Under the pieces are notes generated by a model. The model did no database searches. It was not told the origin of the DNA and was given only the letters and a program-made list of their open reading frames with translations. A program made the position numbers and the translations under genes. Of a DNA stretch of 64,000 nucleotides, positions 22,025 through 32,477 are shown piece by piece; the stretch's first letter is position 1, and every line of letters begins with the position of its first letter. This DNA is from Sialis fuliginosa (lineage: Eukaryota > Arthropoda > Insecta > Megaloptera > Sialidae). The stretch covers positions 20,707,638 to 20,771,637 of the forward strand of contig OY540815.1 of the NCBI GenBank assembly GCA_961205875.1, written 5' to 3'.

Positions 22025-23257
22025 ATGTGCGTGGAGAGAAACGGGTTAACTAAAAGAGAAGATGAGGATTTGAAGAAGGAAAATTTAAAGGTGAAAATAA
22101 ATGATAATGGAGTTGTTATGTTAAAAGAATCTATAATAGAAGAAAACGAGGAGAGTACAGGTTTAGATAGTTTGTTAAAAGAAGAAGATCTATTATATGA
22201 AAAGAAGAATGATCATAATGACGAAGTTTTAGAAAATAAGAGAGCGGAGGGTTTGAAGAGAATATTGTTGATATGTGAGAATTATGCGAAGGAAAAAGAA
22301 AAAAAAAGGGAGTCAGTAGAAAATCAATTTATTAAAAATGAGCAAAATTTTGAAGTTACCGGAAAAAGTAAGTTAAATACCGAAAAATATGATACGCGAA
22401 GGGAAAGAAAAAGGTTAAGGGAAACGGGAGAAGAAGCGATTGAGGGAAATGTAGGATTAGAAAATTTATTCAGAGAAAAAGAAGTAACGAAAGAATCAGT
22501 AAAGGTACAAAACGAGGGCGTCTTAGGAAAATACTTATTAAATAAAGAAATAATCACAGAATCAGTAAAGGTAGAAGACGAGTGCGTCCTAAGGAAAGAT
22601 TTAATGTCAGTCGAAAGATTAAAAGTCATAGAAGAGAATCAGAATAAGGAAAATACTGAAGAAATCAAGGGAGTTAAAGATTCAGAAGGCGAAGAATTAA
22701 ATTTAGACATATTATTTTTATTAGATGAGAAATATTGTGAGAAAAAGGAAGAAAATAGCGAAAATGACTGGAAGAAGAATATTGATGAAGATAGAGAAAC
22801 AATTTCAGAAATAATTGATGAAGTAAAATTAAATATCAGAAGTATAAATGAAATAGATGTAAAAGAAATAGTCGATAGGAATTACAAAAGTAAACTAGAG
22901 TTTCAGAATATGTGGAGAAAAAACTTGAATATTGACAAAGAAATGAACCGAATGCTGCGACGAAGGGCGAGAAAGTTTAAGATGATGAAATTTAGAGGGA
23001 AAGCTAGAAAAAAGAAAGATATTTTGATAATGGACAGAAAATTATTAATAAAGACGAATGAAATATTAAATAAGTTTAAGTTAGAGAAAAAGAAAAATGT
23101 ACGTTTTCGGATAGAGGAACTGAAAAGAGGAAGTAATGAGAATAAAAGTTTTAAGCATGTAAAGAAAAAATTTAAGTCAGAAATATTTTTCAAGGAATTA
23201 TTTACTGCCAACTTAAAACCTTATTATAAAGAGGTGTATGAGTGGGAAAATGAGTAG
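22025..23257 (+). CDS. Second ORF of the LTR element, highly charged, function unknown
   Basis: This 410-residue ORF starts at an ATG 30 bases after the Gag stop (an upstream GTG at 22022 was not used). It lies in the -1 frame relative to Gag, and that frame is open back to 21971, giving a 25-base overlap. It is extremely rich in Lys and Glu. An in-frame 66-bp (22-codon) near-duplication occupies residues of about 156-199 (motif ESVKV). A strongly basic stretch (RRRARKFK and following) spans about 307-335. The C-terminus contains ANLKPYY at about 395-401, which loosely recalls the tail after the integrase of gypsy pol. No aspartic protease DTG/DSG site, no RT YxDD and no integrase zinc finger is present. 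It could be a pol remnant whose enzymatic centre was lost, or an acquired accessory protein. No family is recognised. Like ORF1 it is unbroken, which suggests it was coding recently. Confidence 0.7.
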   Translation: MCVERNGLTKREDEDLKKENLKVKINDNGVVMLKESIIEENEESTGLDSLLKEEDLLYEKKNDHNDEVLENKRAEGLKRILLICENYAKEKEKKRESVENQFIKNEQNFEVTGKSKLNTEKYDTRRERKRLRETGEEAIEGNVGLENLFREKEVTKESVKVQNEGVLGKYLLNKEIITESVKVEDECVLRKDLMSVERLKVIEENQNKENTEEIKGVKDSEGEELNLDILFLLDEKYCEKKEENSENDWKKNIDEDRETISEIIDEVKLNIRSINEIDVKEIVDRNYKSKLEFQNMWRKNLNIDKEMNRMLRRRARKFKMMKFRGKARKKKDILIMDRKLLIKTNEILNKFKLEKKKNVRFRIEELKRGSNENKSFKHVKKKFKSEIFFKELFTANLKPYYKEVYEWENE

Positions 23258-23424
23258 TTATAATATTATGTTAGTATTAAGTTGAAAAATGTTATTAGTT
23301 GTAAGATGTATTTAGTTTTAAGATTAGGGATAGATTAATTAAAATAAATATTGATAAATAAGATGTTTCATGAGGACATGAAAAGAAAAATTTCTTCAGT
23401 GGAATAAATTTTTGTCGAAACGGT

Positions 23425-23434
23425 AGGGGAGATC
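23425..23434 (+). other. Polypurine tract before the 3' LTR
   Basis: AGGGGAGA followed by TC lies directly before the TGTAAC start of the 3' LTR, the usual place for the plus-strand primer. It is short but is the most G-rich purine run of the region. Confidence 0.65.
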
Positions 23435-24604
23435 TGTAACAGGTCACATTTAATATGTGAGTTACAGTGTGTATATTTGATATTGTTTAAGAACCTCTGG
23501 TTTTTGATTTGAAAACGTTTGTTTAAAAAAATATAGTTCGGCGATTTTACGATAGAAGACGAGTCAGTAGCCCTTGGGTGGTGAAAGAAGATAGAACTTG
23601 TGTGAGATATATTAAGATTAATAATTAAATAAAGCGTCGTATTAATAAAAAATAGTATTTAAAATAAAAGATAGTGAGTTTTGAAGTTAGAAGTTAATAA
23701 GAAGTGTTAAGAAAGGAGAATTTAGTGAATAATAATAATAATCATTTTGTAACAACGGAATTATTGAAAGAATAAACATAAGTGAAATAGCAAGAGTAAG
23801 AGATATAGTATATTATTAGTCAGTGGAAGAAAGAAAGGGTGCTATAAAGCAAATTTAAAACATGTGTGTTAATGAAAACGGAGCTAAAGTTTAAACCATC
23901 ATATTTAAAGTTAACCAGTAAAATTAAAAGAAAAGCAGTGTATAATGTTAAATGAATATTGAATAAAGTATTAAAAAATCAAGAAATAAAATATTTAAAC
24001 AATAAACAAATATTATGTTGCAATAATATAATATAGAAAGAGACAGAACGTGAATGGTAGTGAAATAAACAGAGACAGTATTTTTTTTGAATCTATAAAG
24101 AAATTGACAGTTGAGAGTTGTTGAATGGAATAAAGTTTTGATATGAAGAAATAATACAGGATACAAGGAATAAAATATCGTTCAAGATAAGTTCATAATA
24201 TTAGTTATTAATTAAGTTTGGTATTTGGACAGAGGTTAAAATTTTGAATTTATGTTTATTAATATAATAAATAAGGTTTTGGTTAAATTATATTTTTATA
24301 AGGAAGGATTTATATGTTAAGTATTATTATTAGTATTGGGCTATGGAATTCCATTGCAATATAATATCATAAGTAATATTAGTTTTAAAAATAGAATTTT
24401 GGTTGTAAGAGTTTGATATTATTAATGAATGGAAGAAATATATTAAGAATAAATAAATTCAGTTTAGAAGGAAATCCTTTTATTATTGAAATAATCCCAA
24501 ACTTTTCAGATCATTTTTTTTTTTAGTAATTTTTTTATATTTAATTTTATCTTGTAAGGTGCTGTCGGCCATCATACCCTTTGAGTTAAGACTGGACCCT
24601 TACA
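23435..24604 (+). repeat. 3' LTR of the retrotransposon
   Basis: This is a 1170-bp repeat matching the 5' LTR base for base in all lines compared, including an 11-T run near its end. It ends CCCTTACA and is followed by the target duplication ATTG. It would supply polyadenylation of the element's RNA. Confidence 0.92.
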
Positions 24605-24648
24605 ATTGTCATTTCAAAAACTAAATTAAACTAAAATGTTTTTTTACA

Positions 24649-24720
24649 AGGGGTCATAAATTACGTAACACACTCAGACATATAGGGGTCAATCAGTTTA
24701 CTACGTTTTAATGACTACAG
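24649..24720. repeat. GTCATAAATTACGTAACAC-type repeat fragment
   Basis: GGGGTCATAAATTACGTAAC is related to the motif pairs at 8150-8245 and 60777-61122. Non-coding. Confidence 0.35.
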
Positions 24721-24931
24721 AAGGTGTTATGTAAGAAGTCATAACTGCACAAATTTTTATACGGCATACAATTTGTTACTTAGGGGATGAAAAAAAAAAT
24801 TAAGTACCAATTAATCTGACATTCATAATAAGACAAGAAGAAATAAAGGGGGGAGGGTATTTTGATACACTAAATTAAAATACATTCTTCTGAATGAAAT
24901 ATTCTTTGGCTGTTTATATTATTTTTATATA

Positions 24932-25326
24932 AGGTACTTGCACCAGTCTTGGATATGACTCCAGTAATGGCTATTTTTTAATTAAATGTACTGAATTATA
25001 AATATTTGTTGATATTTGATTACTACCATTTCTGAATATTTAACTGTCTTACAGCGTGATTTGATGGCAATCGGCCGATAGATGTCAAAATGGTGGACAT
25101 TTAAACTAAACTGCGTGCTCATTACTGGTTTTACTTTATCCTTTACTGGAGAAAAAACATAAATAAAATAAAAGGCTATAATTTAAAAAACAAACAATAT
25201 TTTCGGACTTTGGTAATAAAATTGATTAAATAAAGAGTTACTTGTTTTATTAGTAAGATGAGTTCATGAGAATTACAAAAACAGTTAACCTTGTTCTTAT
25301 AGCGGCCATAACTGGTGCCAGTGTCT
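24932..25326. mobile_element. TA-flanked MITE, AGGTACTGGCACCAGT family, copy C
   Basis: Left end AGGTACTTGCACCAGTCTTGG, right end ACTGGTGCCAGTGTCT; TA at 24930-24931 and 25327-25328. Same orientation as copy A. Non-coding. Confidence 0.75.
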
Positions 25327-27020
25327 TATACAAAATTTTATTAATAAAAATTTTATGAAATTTTGACGTAATTTATGGAGGTAAATTTTTTAAACCTTAA
25401 TTCAGCCCTGGCACACACACATCGACAGACACACATATATACATAATCCACACAATAAAAATCGTAATTGCATATTGCTTAAAAAGTCATTCGTGCAACA
25501 ATCATTAATATGCATATTTTTTTAATTCGTGATTTTGTTAAATAAATCTTAATTATTTTATGCTCTGATTTATTCTAGTTTTTTACTAGGTATACGTCGC
25601 TGTTTTCGTAGTTTATTCTATACACAATTCATAAACTATTCAGAATTTTAATTATTATATTTCTCATATTTCCCAGTGCACACACGTGGGAAGATTTTTG
25701 TATATTTTTACATAATATTTACGTTATAATGTTTGATAGCTTTGTATGGTTATGTTAAATTATATTATAAACTTTAATAAACGGTATATTATAAACTATG
25801 TAATCTAGTTGCTTCAACAGCTGTTCTAAACATTTTTAAGCCACTTCAATTTTTTTTTTTAATTTGGATTTATTAATTGAAGAATATGAAATCCAGTTCT
25901 ATTTACAATGTAACCTTTTCCAAAAATCGTAACGAGTTTAAATTTTGTCTAAAGTTAGAGGGGGTCAAGTGTAGTAAGAAAAAAATTATTTTAGCTGCGG
26001 TAAAATGGTCTATAAGGAGAGAAATACCCCTTTGAAAATGTGCAAAATAATCGTATATTTCAAATAATGATTTTTCATACAAATATTTTTCATACATTTC
26101 ACATACATGTGAAACTAATAACTAAATTTTAAAATAACTGCGACTGTATATATCCGGTTTCGGTAAATTGTGTCGACCGTGTCGGTCTGGGTTAGTTACT
26201 TATACAAAGAAAAAATACTAAATATCCCTACTTTCATTGCTATCTAAGTTTTTACTACTAAAACAAACCGCTTTAAAACTAAATTTAAATATTGAATTAT
26301 ATGATGTTTTTTTAAAATATATTAATTATATTTATTGTTAAATATACCTACTTTACATCTGCTATATGTTCCTGAAATTTTACATCAATAGCTCTCCTAC
26401 TGTGCCCAATGTAAAATGTATCACAATTTTTACAATTGATTTTTTAGATTCCTAATTTATCACTTACCTAATATGTTTGTAATATGTATTAGTATTATTT
26501 TTAAGTCTTTCTAATTTTCTTTTAGAACTACTGGCTCACATATACATGTACGTATGTAATTACCTTTCCGGTATAATATACAAATTCTACTGTATTATTC
26601 TGAAAACGCAAAAAATTAAATTGTTTTATTATATAAACAATGTGGTTATATTAATTGGATGAGCGTTTTAATGAATACCTTATAATTATCATAATAATTC
26701 TTTATTTATTTTGATCTACTTGCTTCTAACATAACATATGTAAATTAAATCAATAGAAATGTTTCCACGTTTATTCTAGATGTAGACATACATTTTAAAA
26801 TTAATATATTTAAAAAAAAATTGGTACTTTTTATGATGATATATTTTTTAATTTCTTTACTTTATTGCATAAGAGCAAATAGAGAAAAGTAATTGTTTAA
26901 TTTACACGAGACAAAGACATTTCTCGTACGGTAAAAAATAAGAAACGATACCGAGACAAGATGGATTTAACTTTTTCCAGACGAGATTTACCTTTGGTCT
27001 TGTGTGCAGCCTTAATTACC
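25327..27020. other. No gene seen; AT-rich spacer
   Basis: Only short random frames and a short CA patch near 25413. No repeat partner was recognised inside the window. Confidence 0.45.
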
Positions 27021-27034
27021 AACTGCACTTTTAG

Positions 27035-27115
27035 AAGAGCCCTGAAGATGTCCACTACAATGTGTGACGAAACGTTGGCCGATAACACGACCAAGAACAC
27101 CGCGGAAGCCTCAAG
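27035..27115 (+). mobile_element. Penelope-like terminal fragment with hammerhead-like core
   Basis: It contains CTGAAGA at 27042-27048 and GAAA at 27069-27072, separated by a segment that can pair as GTC(c)AC with GTGAC: the CUGANGA - stem II - GAAA order of a hammerhead ribozyme core. It continues into GTTGGCCGATAACACGACC and ACCGCGGAAGCCTCAAG, both shared (inverted) with 47968-48050 and 50390-50513. Hammerhead motifs are known in Penelope-like element termini. The cleavage site could not be identified. Confidence 0.4.
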
Positions 27116-27594
27116 AATGATATAACTTATACCTACATGAATTTATATTGAAATTCTACATGATAAGTAAAAAAGGGTAGCTTTAATTTTTAATATAATC
27201 ATTATTTATTTTCTATACATGCGAATATGTATAATAATGTACATATACAATAATATTACAACTAATGTGTACTATTTAAATAAAATCCACAGACACTATT
27301 GTTACAACAAAATACAAAGTAACCATTGTTATACGACACTTATATTACAGATGAGTAATTTTTTTGTACGCCTAATGAGTTTAAAATTGAGTTTCAAAAA
27401 ATAGACAAAATAAAATATAAGTTGTTTATCAGTACAATAAAAATGTTGTAATGTCACAACTATTTTCTAGCAGTTGTGGAAGTAATAAATTATTTTAAAA
27501 ATCACAAAATAAGTTTGATAATTAAAATTTTGAAGAATTTATCAACTTAACTAGTGAAAAAAAAATTAATAATAGATCGAGGATGTAATTCTAA

Positions 27595-28010
27595 GCAAAA
27601 AACTTTATGTGAACCTATAGCCGAAAATTCTTCGTGAGGTAGCTACGGTCTTCAAAAAAATTTACACAAAATTAGTGTTTATTTAAAATATCTAGATAAC
27701 CTATTGTGATACAGTTATGCTATTTCATACTGGGTTTAGTATTAATAAGTTTTATCATCGATTTCGAGCATCAAACAATAATAATTTAGATCAGGGGTGT
27801 ATGGGGCCAGTGGGCTAATTTTTAACAAGTGTTTTTTTGTTCATTAATTTTTTCCTTAATTTGGTACTTGTAGAAGATTATTTTTTGTAATATTAACCTA
27901 TAAACTATTTTAATTTCATGTATCTGCCATCATTTTTCAGTAAGGTATAAAAAATATCCACTTTACTGTTTTTTTTTCTATAAAACAGTAATGTATTTTA
28001 TATCGAAATC
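27595..28010 (+). repeat. Dispersed repeat R3, copy 1
   Basis: It is the reverse complement, with divergence, of 52150-52600: AACAATAATAATTTAGA, CAGGGGTGTATGGGGC and TTCTTCGTGAGGTAGCT-like blocks occur in mirrored order. Non-coding. Confidence 0.5.
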
Positions 28011-28051
28011 TACAAAATGCAAGGGTTTTGAAAGCGTTCTCATCATATGTG

Positions 28052-28620
28052 CTGTAACGCCCCAACCTTCTTAATTAAGCGGAAAACATCCATAATAATA
28101 GCTTCGTCTTTAATTCTAATGAATCCTCACCCTAACACCTGACCACCGCAACTGCCTATCGCACAATAGCAGCAATAGTAGTATAGTAGGCATTGTACAA
28201 AACAAATGACAGCTCCACCCTGAAACCCTACGAATACGCGAGCAACCCTAACCTGGGTCAACACATTCCACGGCCGACTGTGCATGCTCGGCATACATAA
28301 AAACACACACACCATTCACAGTCGCAAGGGTCAATGACCCTACCACTATTGAATTTCGAATGGCCTAAGCAAAAAGATGCACTAACATAGCCTCGGTAAA
28401 ATATGGTTCATGTTGAGCCTATGTCTTACAGAAAGATTGGGGTAGGTCAAGGATATATAAGAGGAAGCACTAACAGCCTTGGTAAAATATGGTTCATGTT
28501 GAGCCTATGTCTTACAGAAAGATTGAGGTAGGTCAAGGATATATAAGAGGAAGCACTAATAACCTCGGTAAAATATGGTTCATGTTCAGCCTATGTCTTA
28601 CAGAAAGATTGAGGTAGAAA
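28052..28620 (+). repeat. Possible LTR fragment with 86-bp TATA-bearing tandem units
   Basis: It starts TGTAACGCCCCAACC, like an LTR start, then runs through a C-rich plus strand. From about 28381 there are nearly three 86-bp units (anchors at 28395, 28481, 28567), two of which contain GGATATATAAGAGGAAGCAC, a TATA-box-like motif. No matching second LTR or coding region is in the window and the 3' end is not placed. Confidence 0.35.
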
Positions 28621-31169
28621 GGGGGCAGACCCACTTAGAATTTTGAAAAAATTCATTTTTTTTTGCATTTTCTCAAAGTAGAATATTTCAAAAGTATTCT
28701 CTGAAAATTTCAGACAAAATAGACGATTCAGTGTAAGTTCCAAAATACATTTTTTATCTGCATGCAAATCGTACTCAAAACTTTAAACGCGTTTTTCTCG
28801 AAACCATGTTTTCGAAGTCGGTGATTACTGTAACTTGAGAACGGCTTTGCCGATCGGTTTGAAATTTTTCTCACTTATTCTATACATAATTGTCCTCCGG
28901 ATGGACGAAGGATTTTTTTTGGACGATTATTTTTTTTTTATAGACGAAAATGCGAGTGAAATTTTAGTCGAATAAAGAACTTTGACTTTCAATATCCGCC
29001 ATTTTGTGAAAAATTCAAAAATTTTCAAATCCATTATGGGGGTTTCACGTTGATGGAGTCTAAACAAAATTCCATGTGTCAAATATGTGTGCGAGAGAGA
29101 CACCTACAGTGACGTGCACGGTTTTTTTGAATGCATCGATCTCACTTGTTACAGTTTAGTTAGTGTTCTAGTAAATTTAAATTCAACCCCTTTTTGTTTC
29201 ACGTCCGAAACGATACTAGAATTATAACTTACGGTTTTCAAACATGAAGATTGTTGAGTTTAATCACGGGGGTGTCACTCTGGTGCTAAAACTGGAAACT
29301 CAGTTTGACATTACCGGGTGTGGGGATCTCAGACGCATGGGCGGTAAGGGGATACCGGGTATAGGGATCTCAGACGTATAAGAGGTAAAGGGAAGTGTTT
29401 CGCACAATAGTGCAACGTTGATAAAAATTATACAACGTTGTAAAAAAAGTTTGGTGATGAAGACGCTAAGTTCTTCTAAAATGGCGTAAAGAATTTGTAG
29501 AAGAATATCGTTTGCAGAACGTTGACATTATTTTTTAGTATTCATGTAAGTATTTAATTGTTATTAGTTTTTCTATTACATATGACAAATTTGCATGTTT
29601 ATTTTTATTTATATGCGTGAGATACAACTTTTGATTTAACTTTTTTTATTAAAAACAAGTGCAAATATTTTTATGCTATAATAATTAACTTAATTAAAAT
29701 TTAATAATATTTCTTCCTCAGTTTACAGATACTACATACATCATATTTCCTGATCTCCTTGAAGATAAAGAAACATTTAGGATATCGGTATGTGATAATA
29801 AGTTTTACGTGATTTTATTAAATTTTATTATTAAATCAAATATTTAACTATATTAAAAGCAAGCAACAAGTTATGTTATATTCTTTTAATTCAATAAATA
29901 AATAAATCTAGTGAATTTACTGTAATAAAATGTGAATCATGTAATTCATCGTAATAAACAAATTAAAACTATATGTATTATATTTTTATTTCATTCACCT
30001 TTACGTAAGAATATTCTATTTATCTTTTAACAATCCGTGATGTTTTATTGTGTCTGACATAATTTGTACATTTATATTTTGTACAATCAGAAATATTGTT
30101 TGACATATTAAAACATCATGGGTTGTATAGGTTAGGTTTAATTCCAATAAACAGAAAACATATGTGGATTTCAAATATTTGTATACTGCTACGTGATTGG
30201 TGCAAAGAAAATGTATACCCAACCAATCAGATCCGTCCCACCTCGTAATGTCAAACTATGTTTCCAGTAAAATAACGTTGAGTGTCGCTTCTGTATATTT
30301 ATTATTCTGTGAGTTTAATAGAGTATTGCAGTGGTTACCAACATTTCACCGCTCGCGGACTACATTAAACTTTTATTTATTTATATTACAAACCACCCAA
30401 ATTTTTGGATTTTACCTCATACTATGCTAAATATACTATGCTACAATATAAGGGAAAGTATGGTATATTGAACCACCCTTATATCTCGAAAAGTAGTTCT
30501 CTGATTTCTTAAATGGCAACACCGTGCGATAGGCGCCTAACTTAATTGCATATCGGCTATATTATATTAATTAATACTTAATAAAAACAAAATCTATAAA
30601 CTGCTGTTTCTTTTCATAAAAAAATAATTTGTCTATATCTAAAATTAGTAGGTATACTAAATATCTTAATTTATAAAAGTGGTCCGAATTAACCAACTTT
30701 CCCCTAATATATGTAGTTAAAAAATATATTTAATTCGTTTTTACAGGTGTTATAAATATGCTTGGTAATTTTGTTCTGACTTCAATAAACAAAAAAAAAT
30801 ATGAAACTACTTTTACTCTATGTATGTACTTTAATTTAAACTATAACAAAGTAGGTATGCTTAAAAAATGTATTACAATGGAAAAATTCCATTATTTATC
30901 AGTTATAAGTAATAAATAATTTATAATACCATGTTTGTTTTCTAAGATAAGTTATTTCATCATGGTGAACAAAACCAGTTTGCTAAATTGCACAGCGTTT
31001 TAAATGCGAATATGTCATGATTCAAGTTCTATTCAAATAATGGACTACCGTGCTTATAAATAGTATTCTTTTTTGCAACATAATATCATATAGGTATTAA
31101 TTAATAATATAGCTACACAAACAAAAGTGCAGAGCCAAAAAAGCGACATATATAACATTGTACTATAAT
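28621..31169. other. No gene seen; two short related blocks
   Basis: At 29316-29390 two related blocks start CCGGG and share GGGATCTCAGACG, with GTATAAGAG in the second, echoing the tandem units at 28395. The remainder is AT-rich with no recognisable coding sequence; frames at 30016-30430 are random. Confidence 0.4.
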
Positions 31170-31327
31170 CGAAACCCAAATTTTTGGAATTTTCTACTTA
31201 CCAGTTTTTTTATATGAGCTTGAATTTTGGGTTTAGGCTGAATTTTTGCAAGTTGGCTAAACCCAAAATTCTAGCTCAAATTAAAAAAAAAAATGGTGAG
31301 CAAAAAATTCCAAAAATTTGGATTTCG
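31170..31327. repeat. Small foldback repeat
   Basis: CGAAACCCAAATTTTTGGAA at the left mirrors TTCCAAAAATTTGGATTTCG at the right. A second inner pair (GAGCTTGAATTTTGGGTTTA with TAAACCCAAAATTCTAGCTC) gives a nearly continuous hairpin. Non-coding. Confidence 0.7.
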
Positions 31328-32063
31328 ACTATGCTCGACCTATGCTCTTATTGTGTTTGCTTAATAATACCATTTTTTGTGGAAAATTAATAAAAATTCT
31401 ATCTGTAGAAAGCATTGAAATATAGAGATGTGTTGTTTTTTCTGTCTATGTAAAATCATTTTTACTTTACTTTAACAGCATTGAATTGTATTTACAGATT
31501 TTGTCTAATCTGTGAAATTTCTATGGACAATAAAATTCTTTAATGACGTTGTCTACACTAGTTAAATGTAAATAACTGAATGGAAGAAAATAACACTTTA
31601 AATAATACTTTTCTTTATATTTTTATATTTGTTTTTCTTACTCCCCCGTAGAAAAAATCCACCTGGATTCAACATATTTCTACAGAGAAAACCTAATTCG
31701 TCCAATCAAACAGTCTGAGATAAATTGTGTGTAACTATCATTTGTGAAAAATAATTTTCTTAGAAAACTCCTGGATTTGTTTCCCATTCGATATAATCAC
31801 AAAATGGCAATAGATAATTTGTGACGGTCGGTTGTACAATCCAACTGATTTATAATGACATGTCTACGATACAGCAGTGCGCTGTCATGTGTGATCAGAT
31901 TATTCTAGCCCACACGTATCAGATTTCAAAACATTTTTATTTTGAATATATCGCAGCCGTCCCGTCTCTCCAGGGATCGTTGACCTCAAAGCTCTCGTTG
32001 ATTGTCGATTGTTTATCCGGACAACGTCACCAAGAAAATTGTTTTCACTGCTGTGAAAATATA

Positions 32064-32477
32064 TACAGTGTATTCCAAGTTGATTAAGCCATAGGAAATT
32101 TAACATGGAGACAATTAGAAATGTTGTAGTAGCCTTTGGTCAAATTTAACGATGTGTGATTGGTGCATTTTGAAATGCCGCCTCGGAACTAACTGATAAA
32201 TTTTAAATTAATCAACAGTATTTTGTTTTCAACTTTAGTAAAGAATAAAATACATTAATGGAATTAAAGTAAGCATCCTAGATAAAATTATAATAATATT
32301 TTTTGGCAGATATAAAATTGAAAACAAAATACTAATGACAATTTTACTAAATTTTGTGGCGGCATTTCAAAATGCACCAATCACACATTGTTAAATTTGA
32401 TCAAAGGTTACTACAACACTTCTAATTGTCCCCATGTTAAATTTCCTATGGCTTAATCAACTTGGAATACATTGTAT
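32064..32477. mobile_element. Foldback MITE with ~120-bp arms
   Basis: Arms 32064-32182 and 32358-32477 are inverted copies (TGTATTCCAAGTTGATTAAG against CTTAATCAACTTGGAATACA; TGCATTTTGAAATGCCGCC against its reverse). The loop of about 175 bp is unrelated AT-rich DNA. No coding capacity; the small frames at 31821-32106 overlap only the edge. Confidence 0.75.

Larger units (their letters stand above)
19586..24604 (+). mobile_element. Complete non-autonomous LTR retrotransposon (5019 bp)
   Basis: The element is bounded by two direct repeats of 1170 bp, each starting TGTAACAGG and ending CCCTTACA. It is flanked by the 4-bp duplication ATTG (19582-19585 and 24605-24608), as expected of integrase-mediated insertion. 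The internal 2.68 kb holds a primer-binding site, a Gag-like ORF, a second ORF of unknown function and a purine tract. No protease, reverse transcriptase, RNase H or integrase core motif can be found in any frame, and no room is left for one. The two LTRs lie at a constant offset of 3849 bases and read as identical wherever compared, so the insertion is young. The layout recalls the plant 'TR-GAG' class of gag-only elements. The 4-bp duplication and Gag style favour Ty3/gypsy ancestry, which is an inference. Confidence 0.93.

Noticed and set aside
21993-22025. Readthrough of the Gag TAG stop as the route to ORF2
   Set aside because: ORF2 is in another frame, and the Gag frame meets a TGA nine codons later.
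21766-22053. Plus frame overlapping the Gag tail in the +1 frame
   Set aside because: It is an Ile/Lys/Glu-rich shadow of the Asn/Arg-rich Gag tail, which has the better start and domain.
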